Source: Ptiloglossa arizonensis (lineage: Eukaryota; Arthropoda; Insecta; Hymenoptera; Colletidae). Taken from it: a stretch of DNA of 64,000 bases. Below are positions 39,001 through 44,889 of the stretch, piece by piece. A model generated the notes under the pieces. The model saw only the letters and a list, made by a program, of their open reading frames with translations, did not search any database and had not been told where the DNA came from. The position numbers were made by a program, and so were the translations under genes. The stretch is taken from NCBI RefSeq assembly GCF_051014685.1, contig NC_135060.1:6572001-6636000 (forward strand), read 5' to 3'. Each line of letters starts with the position of its first letter. Positions within the stretch are counted from its first letter, which is position 1.

Positions 39001-39201
39001 ATTTTTGATGCATTTTATCGCGGAAAAACGAGCGAATTTTTACCGCGCTGCGAACCTAAGCAACTCACTTTTCCCTTTGACAAACTCGGAGCTGAGATCC
39101 GCTGACACATCGTAGCTACCGGCGACGATCAGTAGGAGAAGAATCACGCCGAAGAGGTTGCAGGTCGACAGCGTTCGTGGCCCGTGTCGGTGTTCGAACA
39201 T
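1..39201 (-). CDS. Egfr: Epidermal growth factor receptor (receptor tyrosine kinase), spliced, 3' end cut off by the window
   Basis: Single-pass cell-surface receptor that binds EGF-like ligands (Spitz/Vein class in flies), dimerises and phosphorylates tyrosines to start Ras/MAPK signalling. Ten joined coding segments, 5' to 3' on the minus strand: 39201-39069, 6510-6175, 5716-5332, 4502-3826, 3685-3556, 3294-2984, 2673-2372, 2044-848, 671-266, 22-1. Every junction has GT/AG and the phases (1,1,2,1,2,1,0,0,1) match, giving about 1,299 continuous codons. Order: signal peptide (1-34), L1, cysteine-rich 1, L2, cysteine-rich 2 with the extra furin-like repeats seen in insect receptors, membrane helix (about 804-827), kinase, tail. 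Fly EGFR is about 1,400 residues, so roughly 100 are missing beyond base 1. In honeybees EGFR signalling has been reported to influence growth and caste. The family call is certain. Exact splice points are inferred by eye. Confidence 0.97.
266..671 (-). CDS. Egfr: Egfr coding exon 9: cytoplasmic tail
   Basis: 406 bases, in at phase 0 and out at phase 1, residues about 1158-1293. It begins [20 protein letters not shown] and carries the [11 protein letters not shown] tyrosine motif, equivalent to the DEYL site of mammalian EGFR, followed by a Pro/Ser/Asn/His-rich low-complexity stretch, a further tyrosine in [10 protein letters not shown] and the [16 protein letters not shown] motif. The tyrosines are candidate autophosphorylation and adaptor-docking sites. 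Acceptor TTTACAG ends at 672; donor AGAG|GTGAGT at 265. Confidence 0.94.
848..2044 (-). CDS. Egfr: Egfr coding exon 8: juxtamembrane, membrane helix and complete tyrosine kinase
   Basis: 1,197 bases, 399 codons, phase 0 at both ends, residues about 759-1157. It ends the ectodomain ([19 protein letters not shown]), then a membrane helix ([20 protein letters not shown], about 804-827) and the basic stop-transfer RVRAK. The kinase is intact: glycine loop GYGAFGNV (881-888), VAIK lysine (907), C-helix glutamate in DEAYIM (924), gatekeeper Thr in VTQLMPLG (952), a Cys just after it in GCLLDF (959), HRDLAARN (Asp 999), DFG (Asp 1017), activation-loop Tyr in EEQYKAAGG (1031), and ALE plus the [12 protein letters not shown] helix. 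All catalytic residues are present. Having the whole kinase in one exon is notable, since vertebrate homologues split it over many exons. Confidence 0.98.
2045..2371 (-). other. Egfr intron 7
   Basis: 327 bases between donor GTGAGC and acceptor TTTCAG ending at 2045. It is AT-rich with tandem CTCGATAGA-like words near 2170-2210. Nothing else seen. Confidence 0.85.
2372..2673 (-). CDS. Egfr: Egfr coding exon 7: extra cysteine-rich module
   Basis: 302 bases, in at phase 1 and out at phase 0. It encodes [20 protein letters not shown] and then more furin-like cysteines ([56 protein letters not shown]). This added cysteine-rich unit distinguishes insect EGFR ectodomains from the mammalian four-domain form. 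The donor is read as GTG|GTGAGC at 2371; a weaker GT three bases earlier would remove one Val. Confidence 0.93.
2674..2983 (-). other. Egfr intron 6
   Basis: 310 bases between donor GTAAGC at 2983 and acceptor TTACAG ending at 2674. Nothing recognisable inside. Confidence 0.85.
2984..3294 (-). CDS. Egfr: Egfr coding exon 6: furin-like repeats
   Basis: 311 bases, in at phase 2 and out at phase 1. It encodes [20 protein letters not shown] and successive CxxC/CxxxC furin-like units ([46 protein letters not shown]), ending CPDG. These belong to the extended cysteine-rich stretch of insect EGFRs. Acceptor TTCTAG ends at 3295; donor G|GTAAGC at 2983. Confidence 0.94.
3556..3685 (-). CDS. Egfr: Egfr coding exon 5: start of second cysteine-rich region
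   Basis: 130 bases, in at phase 1 and out at phase 2. It encodes [19 protein letters not shown], then a [20 protein letters not shown] module typical of domain IV in EGFRs. Acceptor TCGTAG ends at 3686; donor GG|GTAAGG at 3555. The first codon is split with exon 4 and reads Ile, giving NESECIKDGLVC across the junction. The acceptor has a modest pyrimidine tract, but no alternative keeps the frame. Confidence 0.92.
3826..4502 (-). CDS. Egfr: Egfr coding exon 4: rest of cysteine-rich 1 and L2 domain
   Basis: 677 bases, in at phase 2 and out at phase 1, residues about 285-510. It starts [20 protein letters not shown], finishes the first cysteine-rich region ([30 protein letters not shown]), which in EGFRs includes the dimerisation arm, then runs through the second L domain ([72 protein letters not shown]). 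It ends in NNRNESEC at donor A|GTGAGT (3825). Confidence 0.95.
4503..5331 (-). other. Egfr intron 3
   Basis: 829 bases between donor GTAAGT at 5331 and acceptor TTTCAG ending at 4503. No coding signal seen beyond short chance frames. Confidence 0.85.
5332..5716 (-). CDS. Egfr: Egfr coding exon 3: end of L1 and first cysteine-rich region
   Basis: 385 bases, in at phase 1 and out at phase 2, residues about 157-285. It completes L1 ([17 protein letters not shown], then INWDEI) and enters the furin-like region, with dense paired cysteines ([59 protein letters not shown]). The donor AA|GTAAGT at 5331 splits the Lys codon of the conserved CPPMQKYNPTTY block, which the next exon completes exactly. 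Confidence 0.95.
5717..6174 (-). other. Egfr intron 2
   Basis: 458 bases between donor GTAAGA at 6174 and acceptor CCCAG at 5717. Otherwise AT-richer sequence with nothing recognisable in it. Confidence 0.85.
6175..6510 (-). CDS. Egfr: Egfr coding exon 2: start of L1 ligand-binding domain
   Basis: 336 bases, phase 1 at both ends, residues about 45-157. It encodes the start of the first receptor L domain: [14 protein letters not shown], then the [19 protein letters not shown] block with the glycosylation-type N-C-T site, then the leucine-rich beta-helix strands ([29 protein letters not shown]). Acceptor TTGTTGCAG at 6511-6513; donor G|GTAAGA at 6174. The start of this exon is the boundary with the 32.6 kb intron. 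Confidence 0.95.
6514..9320. other. Intron 1, 3' part: no gene recognised
   Basis: No recognisable element up to about 8.8 kb apart from a GAGC/GCGC-rich patch near 7078-7112. From about 8.8 to 9.6 kb the DNA is markedly GC-rich. Two plus-strand frames of over 320 codons overlap there, which is expected from low stop frequency in such DNA and is not evidence of a gene. Confidence 0.6.
9330..9361. repeat. 8-bp tandem repeat (gcaccgct)x4
   Basis: Four copies of gcaccgct, the second with one change (gcatcgct). A short GC-rich minisatellite in intron 1. Confidence 0.85.
9601..9632. repeat. 5-bp tandem repeat (ccgcg)n
   Basis: About six copies of ccgcg, the last one imperfect (ccacg). A low-complexity GC-rich tract. 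Confidence 0.9.
9806..10690. repeat. Diverged tandem array, unit about 229 bp, four copies
   Basis: A recognisable core (ATCGTAATTTTT, then TTCTTCGTTGCGACGAAGG, then ATTGCG) recurs near 9810, 10040, 10266 and 10495, a spacing of about 226-230 bases. The last two units also share a longer tail, including AGTTAGTGGGCGAC, GCGATTATA.TTCCATTAG and ACACTGGCATTC. Each unit has a second half-unit with the related word CGCGGTAC followed by TTTTTATCGTAATTTTT. Divergence between copies is substantial, so the array is old. Confidence 0.75.
9859..9934. repeat. 14-bp tandem repeat, five copies plus a partial
   Basis: Unit gaggaaatatagca. The first copy reads gaggaaatgtagaa and the second gaggaaatataaca; the next three are identical, and a partial copy follows. 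The identity of the last copies indicates recent expansion. It lies inside the larger, older ~229-bp array. Confidence 0.92.
10945..11530 (+). pseudogene. Decayed mariner-family transposase fragment
   Basis: Pieces of a mariner (Tc1/mariner, DD34D) transposase appear in order but in shifting frames. They are [16 protein letters not shown] and RFEKF at 10945-11020; [18 protein letters not shown] at about 11049-11103, a near-consensus GRPS linker of the helix-turn-helix region; then [20 protein letters not shown] in the third frame; then [17 protein letters not shown] at 11264-11314, matching the first catalytic-Asp region (GDEKW in live copies); and [17 protein letters not shown] up to about 11410. 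Frameshifts and stops break it throughout, and the Asp of GDEKW appears lost. No terminal inverted repeats were recognised. This is a dead copy in Egfr intron 1, in the orientation opposite to the gene. Confidence 0.8.
11531..13734. other. Intron 1 stretch: nothing recognised
   Basis: No gene, RNA or repeat recognised. Frames on both strands are short and Arg/Ser-rich. Confidence 0.5.
13735..13940. repeat. 31-bp minisatellite, about seven diverged copies
   Basis: The word aagtaagtggaacact, with a T-rich tail ending ttctcg, recurs at about 13735, 13767, 13799, 13829, 13861, 13892 and 13923. The spacing is 30-32 bases. Individual copies differ at several positions. Confidence 0.85.
13941..16080. 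other. Intron 1 stretch: nothing recognised
   Basis: AT-richer sequence with occasional homopolymers, such as the run of 13 T around 15160-15172. No gene recognised. Confidence 0.5.
16080..17200. promoter_or_regulatory. GC-rich motif-dense block in intron 1 (possible enhancer)
   Basis: GC-rich patch with blocks such as TTTTTATGCGGCACTTTA and CCATTAAAGGGCCAAAGTAA near 16322-16364, the GGC repeat, and a GA dinucleotide run at about 17116-17132. The texture is unlike the TCGA-rich background around it. Regulatory function is inference only; no conservation data are available to me. Confidence 0.3.
16401..16455. repeat. GGC/GGT trinucleotide repeat (ggtggcggc)n
   Basis: About six copies of the 9-mer ggtggcggc. 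A translated frame would be poly-Gly or poly-Ala, but there is no flanking coding signal. A (gtc)n tract lies nearby at about 16037-16058. Confidence 0.9.
18510..18529. repeat. (tcc)n microsatellite
   Basis: Seven tandem tcc triplets, interrupted only at the ends. Confidence 0.85.
18780..18960. promoter_or_regulatory. Motif-dense block next to a (ct)n tract (possible enhancer)
   Basis: Contains ACATTAATAGCTTTATGG followed by TTTATTGCTTTC (homeodomain/Hox- and forkhead-like words at about 18847-18875), then a CT run at about 18895-18912, which on the minus strand is a GAGA-factor type sequence. Function is inferred from motif content alone. Confidence 0.25.
19320..22190. other. Intron 1 stretch: nothing recognised
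   Basis: AT-rich sequence with homopolymer runs near 20919-20937. No gene or RNA recognised. Confidence 0.5.
22195..22905. repeat. Old, irregular tandem array
   Basis: A block resembling AACGCGACGTTATTATATTCTCG.GAA.AAAGCAC, followed by GAAGAAGAAA.CTTCCTTCTCC, recurs at about 22222, 22281, 22342, 22424, 22566, 22662 and 22830. Spacing is irregular (about 59-168 bases) and copies are strongly diverged. Probably the remnant of an expanded satellite-like unit. Confidence 0.6.
22910..26050. other. Intron 1 stretch: nothing recognised
   Basis: A GC-rich part near 23.0-23.5 kb gives an Arg/Ser-rich plus-strand frame of 227 codons, which I take as chance. No other element was recognised. Confidence 0.5.
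26053..26275. repeat. About 73-bp tandem repeat, three copies
   Basis: The block GTAAGAAGTATATCTCGATATTAAAAAGTAAAAGTG starts at about 26053, 26128 and 26199. The last two also share GTTAGCAGATT.TGAAAA and the flanking AATACGAAAT, and are nearly identical, so the last duplication is younger. Confidence 0.88.
26280..28760. other. Intron 1 stretch: nothing recognised
   Basis: Only short chance frames on both strands. No repeat or RNA recognised. Confidence 0.5.
28771..28790. repeat. Perfect 20-bp palindrome
   Basis: CCTCGGTCTCGAGACCGAGG is its own reverse complement, with no spacer. About 50 bases on, an 8-bp inverted pair GTTATTGC (28840-28847) / GCAATAAC (28868-28875) follows, plus a CAGCTG E-box near 28818-28823. 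It may be a dimeric protein-binding site or a cruciform-prone sequence; function unknown. Confidence 0.9.
28900..34020. other. Intron 1 stretch: nothing recognised
   Basis: No gene recognised. A cluster of homeodomain-like TTAATTA/ATTAAT words occurs around 32.4-32.5 kb but is not distinctive on its own. Confidence 0.45.
34035..34105. repeat. 20-bp tandem repeat, three and a half copies
   Basis: Unit gaacgaaaacagggttcgtg. The first copy has one change (ggctcgtg) and the next two are identical. A recent expansion. Confidence 0.93.
34110..39060. other. Intron 1, 5' part: nothing recognised
   Basis: Contains a purine-rich A/G tract at about 36717-36755 and short poly-T runs (for example near 35668-35679). 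No gene recognised. Confidence 0.5.
39069..39201 (-). CDS. Egfr: Egfr coding exon 1: signal peptide
   Basis: Forty-four codons plus one base. The ATG at 39201-39199 is the first in this frame, because an in-frame TGA lies four codons upstream. The product starts with a basic n-region (MFEHRHGPR), then a hydrophobic core ([14 protein letters not shown], residues 15-28), then a likely cleavage near residues 32-35, ending in EFVKGK. The donor is A|GTGAGT (phase 1), and the split codon completes as Ile with the next exon to give [19 protein letters not shown]. That block is strongly conserved at the mature N-terminus of one of the two fly Egfr isoforms. Only this first exon was found. A second, alternative signal-peptide exon as in Drosophila was not recognised in the intron. 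Confidence 0.88.
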
Positions 39202-39400
39202 GATGAGCTCTCATGCCCTCTACGAACCCATGGACCTTGCCCAGGTGATCTCGAGAACGATTCCCACTTCTTCGTGCTCCCTTCGACTGTCACGAGCAAG
39301 GAGAAGATCCGAAGAACCTCGAAGATGCGTTTCCGCTGCTGCCATCGCGGTCTCTTCACCGTGTCCCTTGCATGGTTCGTCTCGCGAGGATGTTTCGCAT
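39202..39400 (-). promoter_or_regulatory. Egfr: Egfr 5' leader with three upstream ORFs
   Basis: Upstream of the ATG the exon appears to begin at 39400, just after a good acceptor (pyrimidine-rich, then TTTTCAG at 39407-39401), so at least one further untranslated exon should lie at higher coordinates. The leader carries three ATG-initiated upstream frames: 39400-39356 (14 codons), 39345-39220 (41 codons) and 39214-39116 (32 codons). The last overlaps the receptor start out of frame. This arrangement would be expected to limit translation of the receptor. The acceptor is inferred; the ORFs are read directly. Confidence 0.5.
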
Positions 39401-40130
39401 CTGAAAATCAAAGGGACGTGTCGTTAGAAACGTTAGAAGGGTGTAATCGATCGTTGGCTGTTATCGTTTGGTCAGTCTTTCAATTCGTCAAACTTTCGAT
39501 TCGTTTTGTATTCTTTCGTATAATTGCCAAAGAAAACTGGCGTTTTCTGAGAGATCTATTGTTTCTTTCTTACGGGTACCTCGTACAACTATTAATGTCA
39601 TTTAAGGGAACGATATTCTGGTCACCCGAATAATGGGGGTTACAAATGACCTCGGGATACCAGGTGCACGAGACGTCACCGTGTCAACTACGGGTGAATG
39701 ATCTTGAAAGTTTCGTTTTCGCGAGGAGAGTGACGTTGTTCGATCGTCGAAGGAACCACTCGTTTCCAAGTGGTTAGAAACGTCCATCTGGTTCAGTAAA
39801 GTTCGAAGAAATTCGCAACTTAACGGCGGTAGGGAATCTTTATCGCTCCCAATTTCGCTTTCTCGTTTCTTGTTGATCGGTCGCGACTTTCCCAGAGGAT
39901 CCTTCCTCCCAGGACATCGCGCTTGGACCCGTGGTTCGATACCCATACACGGGAATCGTCGTTGCGCCTCGATTTGGAAATAGAGCGCCCGATCGCGAAA
40001 AAACCACTATTCCCCTTTTACGCTCGCAATTGTTTTGTCGTCGCCTCGGCCAACGGCTCACCTACATTCCCGACCAGAAGGGTCTCTCGCGGGTTCTTCG
40101 GAACGGATCTTCAAAGAAGACGACAACGAA

Positions 40131-40256
40131 CGAGAAGACGAAGAAGTAGAAGAAGAAGAAGAAGAAGACGAAGATAACGACGAAGAAATCGAAGAAGAAG
40201 AAGAAGACGAAGATAACGACGAAGAAACCGAAGAAGCAGAAGACGAAGAAAGGAGG
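40131..40256. repeat. GAA/GAC-rich tandem repeat, about 39-bp higher-order unit
   Basis: A gaa-rich tract in which the word gacgaagataacgacgaagaa recurs at about 40167 and 40206. In one plus-strand frame (40035-40535) it reads as an acidic Glu/Asp stretch (EEEEDEDNDEE twice). There is no recognised domain around it and no clear splice context, so coding is doubtful. Confidence 0.8.
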
Positions 40257-41118
40257 AACGATAAAGAGACGAGAGAGCGTGTACTCTCCTTCGGAGAGGA
40301 AAGAGAGGATGACAATGCGGCGAACAGCAGGTGTCTGCACTCTTCCCAGTCCCCTCGCACATCCCTCTGTTTCTCTCTGTTGCTCGATCTTCCTCCCCGT
40401 GGCACGATTCTCATCCCGGAGGGCCTCCGGGCCGCCTCACGGCTCCTTCTTTGTTCTTTCGCACTCCCCGCGGAGTGGCGAACACGGGTTGCCTTATTCG
40501 GACCGCGACGGCCGACGATCAACTTAAACAAATGACGTCGAGCAGGGTTTCGTCGAGTATCCCTCCCTTCGGAGTAGCGGGGGCCTGATTACGTCCGCCT
40601 CGTCGGGGTCATCCCTTACAGGTCCCCCGTCTATTAATTACGATCGTTTCGTGCCGTGAGGTTCAGGTCTCCCCCGACGACTCGAACCGCTCCGATCGTG
40701 TCGATCGTGATTGTCGAGCATTCCTCGCGCTTCGTCCCCGCTTATTGCCCTCGGTCCTCGTGTTTCTTACACACGGGGGAACTCCCCTCTCCCGTCGTTC
40801 CTCCTCTCCGTCGCGCGATACTCGTCGTGGTACCATGCTGTCTGCAACCGGTGAGAAAGACGTGTGGGACGCCACGGTGAAAAGGACTCGGTACACGACG
40901 ACCGGTAACGACGCTACGATCAACCGAACGTGAATATTTAATATTCATCGGCTCGATCCGGATACGATGAAGAGCGACCCGAGGTGGCGAACGAACCCTC
41001 TCGACGAAGAGTCGGGTGAGCGAAATTTTGCGAATAGCCCGAGTAACGTCCAGACTAGGTACTCGAACTTGAACCCGGTAACCTGGTCTCGTGAAACGAT
41101 CCTCGATGCAAAAATAAT

Positions 41119-41787
41119 TTATGAAAACGTGACGCCACCATCTACTTTCGAATCTCCTCGAATTCCTCTATCTAGAAAATTGGCAAGAAATCGAATCTCA
41201 GGATCACCGATGTAGACTCTTGCCGGGTCTTCGATGTCCAACCAATCCTGACGATCCACGATTAGAAATTCGAGACCGTTCCGTACAGCATCGAGATCGT
41301 GGTCTCGCGAGAAAGGACCCTTTGCTCCCATTACCGTTGGTTCGTCGGAAATTTTACGAGGCAAAACTTCAGGAGGCTCTCCGGTGAGCACGCTTTGCGA
41401 ATCTTCCGCTTCGAACGAGTCGTTCCAGTTCGCGGGGATACGAGCGGTAAAAAGCGCGTACGCGTGGAGAGTTTGCTCGTTGATCTATTCCCTTTTCGTT
41501 GGAACGAGCGTGTATACAACGATTTCGACACCGGTGGTAATAAGCAGCGTGGCGCAACGAAGGAGATTGAGAATTCGTGCACGGGTCGGGTGCGTTAACC
41601 TGATCGCGTGGCGGGGATTTTGCACCGTGGTCCCATAAGAATGTCCTTTCTGTTGCGTTCAAGGAGGTGCAGCTCGATCCGCCAAGTGTATCGAGAAATA
41701 CGTGTCCGAACGCTTTTGGCAAAAATCGAACGAATATACGGGAAACGAACCGGTTTCTGGGTATACCGTTCCGCTCGACGGGATTAA
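41119..41787 (-). other. Minus-strand frame with few stops; possible unrecognised exon or coding relic
   Basis: Reading one frame from 41787 to 41119 gives 223 codons with only two internal stops (a TGA near 41650, a TAG near 41487) before the final stop. The last segment is not Arg/Ser-rich like the chance frames nearby. It includes FTARIPANWNDSFEAEDSQ, GEPPEVLPRKISDEP, NGLEFLIVDRQDWLDIEDP and RVYIGDPEIRFLANFLDRG. The middle segment contains a hydrophobic run (LRCATLLITTGVEIVVYTLV). I recognise no family. It could be a decayed gene, an exon pair or coincidence; the absence of an obvious start or strong splice sites argues for caution. Confidence 0.25.
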
Positions 41788-44700
41788 CTACTGATCGATA
41801 GAAGGGCGCGTTATCGACGCGTCACTTGCACACTTTGTCCGCGATGTTCGATCCCTCGTGTCCGTGAGTGTTTTTTACGCGTCGTCTCCATTGTATTCTC
41901 GACGAAGTTGTATCGAATTCCAACAGGATAAATTACTCGAGAGAAAATTTCTTTGAAATTGTCGCCGAGTGAAAGAATCATCCGTATCTGACCTCGACTA
42001 TTCGAATACGACGAAAGGACTAGTTTTATTTCGAGTTAGAGCCCCTGGCAGAGCGTAGTTTCCGAGGATTAGATAATTCTGTTGGCGATTTTCGTATAAT
42101 TCGGTGACAAGCGGAAACTTCTGGACCCGGGAGCACTATACCCGAAACACGATATAAACGTCGGTAAGAGGTACGGACTCGTGCAACTGACTGCTTACCT
42201 TTACTTCGTGCAGATACAAACAGCGATATCGTAACAGGGATTCGTGTATTTCGTTGACCTTTAAACGCAGTTGCAGAACCGCGACGTATTTATTTTTCGT
42301 TTATAGAGATGTTATTAGGTACCAGTGTTTCTCACCGACCATTGCATCTCTACAACGTATTTTCATCGATTTGAATTTATTCGATATCTACTCACTGCAA
42401 CGAGGGAAATAATTTTGTTCAATTCGATTGGAACGGGGATCGGGGAATGTTCGTTACCGATCACGAATATGGTCTAATTATGTACAAACTCGATCTATTG
42501 TCGCCCGAGTCGAGAAAAAACCACGGCCGATTTACTTTTCCTTTTCGAGATAATTAATGGCATTGTTCGTTGCCCTCGACTCCCCGAGACGATAAATCTC
42601 TACGTCTTGCGAGATGGTTTAGGTACCTACGGATATTCCGTTACATCGCTGTACATCCTCGCGCGACAATTCGGATCCGGTAAACCGTACACGTAACACC
42701 GTAAATTCGTATCGTACCCTTTCAGATTCCTCGTAGACAGTAATCGATCGCTGCACGATACGATAATAATTCCAATCACGAGTAGCCGTTACAGGATAAT
42801 AAGAATCGTACAAACCCTGAGTAACTTTAAAGACGCGTCGTAGTTATTAACGTTAAATACTATTCGAGTAGCTTATAGAAATCTATAATTGTTTACGATC
42901 TTCCCGGTACAGAAGGGAATCTTCCGATAGAGAATCACGTCTAACGTCGACCGTGATGCACTTATTATTCTCTAACAAAATCTTGTATTCTTTAACAAAA
43001 AAAAATAACGTTCGAATGATTATTCGTGCGCAAAGGTAACGGAGATAAATTCGTTCGGTTTGAAAAATAGGAAGAAAAGCCGGCTTGTTCGAACAATAAC
43101 GAGCGGTGGTGTATCTACGTCGAGTGTCGCTCGCGTACAAAGCTTTACGTTGGTTTCTAATCGCGCGGTTCGTTGCTTGTCGCCGAGCGGACAGAAGGCA
43201 GCGAGGTCCGCTCGAGCACGGTGTTCGCTCGCGGCGTTATCGTTCCGGTGACATCGAAAGAATCGAATCGATAAAATTTCTTTCTTTCCCGTGCGTCTCG
43301 AGCGAAGCGCATTTATCATTGTTACATCGACCGAATTGACACGTCGGTTCTTTCCGCGGTGACTAATCGGCGGGGTGTGTCCGCCGTGATCTCGTTAACT
43401 TGTCCCTCCCGAGTTCGATTCGCGCTGGTATCGTTCACCGAATGGAAATACACGTGGTCGTGCATACGGAACGATACCGGGAGCCTTTCTCTCGTAATTA
43501 CTCCGAAGAGAAAAGGTATCGATAGACCGAGCTTCGAGTTTCGGTAGCGATCGATTCGCTTCGATAAATCCGTTCGTAAAACCGAGCGAAGATAAGACCG
43601 AGACGCGTCGCGATTTACTTTTTTTTTTTTTTTCATCCTCGAGCGAGAGAACGCGGTCGGGCATCGATTACGGTATTTAAAGTCCGTACGTGGGGATTTC
43701 GAGACGTGGAGGATTTTTTTGCAAATATTTGAAAAGGTAATCTACGGTTAATCTATATAGATCGTACCGTTACATCGATATTCGTCCACTCCTTTGGACG
43801 ATTACACGGGAACATCGAGAAAGTCGTCGTTTTATTTATTTATTTTTTTTTTCCTTTTTTTTTCTCTCTCTCTTTCTCAATATTCTCCGTATCTCCGCGC
43901 ACGATACGCGTCGTCGTGCTCCGTGGTCGATAAACGGGGAACACCGATGGATCGCGATCAAGATCCATGGGAGATGACCAGGGCGCGAGCCGGTATCGTT
44001 CGGCCGACTGTTTTATTACTGTCAACGGGCCGAGATTAAGAGGCGTGGTTCTCCGACTTGCCAAAATAAAGATATCGCGAGGAAGATAAACCGCGCGTAC
44101 GGTGCGACGGTTATACCATCGTACGAACCGTATATTCCAACTGCGAGCGGTTGGCGAGTCTCGGGGCAACTTTCTCGGAATGCTTCAGATTTTAGCCGGA
44201 ACGACGGTTGCTCTTCCACGAATTCGATAAGAGATTCAATTTTAACGCGATATTCTCCTTGTTATTGTCGAACGTCTTTATTAGCGACGCGGTTCCAAGA
44301 GAGGTAAATACACGGCGATTCGAACGACTCTGTCCTTCCGTTATCGCTACACCCGACTCCGTTCCGTCTCTTTCGCAAGCGTAAACACCGAAATTGCATT
44401 CGGTACGTGCCAAACGAAATAATATATACAATTGTGGAGTAATAAAATTGTTGAACACGAGAGAAAAGTGAATAGAACGTTTGTTTAAATAGTAGAAGAT
44501 AATAGAGTGATGCGGTGGGGCATGGCGATGAACGATCGACTAGATCGTAATGTCGGGACACCGATTGAGAAATATCCAAGTTGGTAACGACCTCTACCCC
44601 CGTATCTTGACTTCTCAAGGGCTGCATCGGAGGAAGTGGTCGTATTCCAACAACAATATTCGGTATAGATGATAAGACGAGTGTTGCAACCTTTCCGCAA

Positions 44701-44889
44701 TAATGTATACCGCGAAGTGTCGCAAAAAGTGACCTCCGATGGCTCGAAAGCACGACGCGACGCGAAACGAGTGAACGAAAGAACAAAAGTAAAGAATTTT
44801 AAAAGAACCGATGAAAAACGATACACAACGTCGCGATAATCGACGAGAAGGAGACTTGGAACGAGAGGTTTCGAAGGACGCCCGAAAGT

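Larger units (their letters stand above)
6511..39068 (-). other. Egfr intron 1 (about 32.6 kb)
   Basis: Bounded by donor GTGAGT at 39068 and acceptor TTGTTGCAG ending at 6511. It separates the signal-peptide exon from the rest of the receptor. It contains a mariner fossil and several diverged tandem arrays, listed separately. The many open frames inside are Arg/Ser-rich, overlap in several frames and lack domain signatures, so I treat them as chance frames of CG-rich DNA. Long 5' introns of developmental receptor genes usually carry enhancers. Confidence 0.85.

Noticed and set aside
40035..40535. Plus-strand 166-codon frame with an acidic tract as a gene
   Set aside because: Outside the GAA repeat the sequence is generic Arg/Ser/Pro. 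There is no domain, no splice context and equally open frames lie on the other strand.
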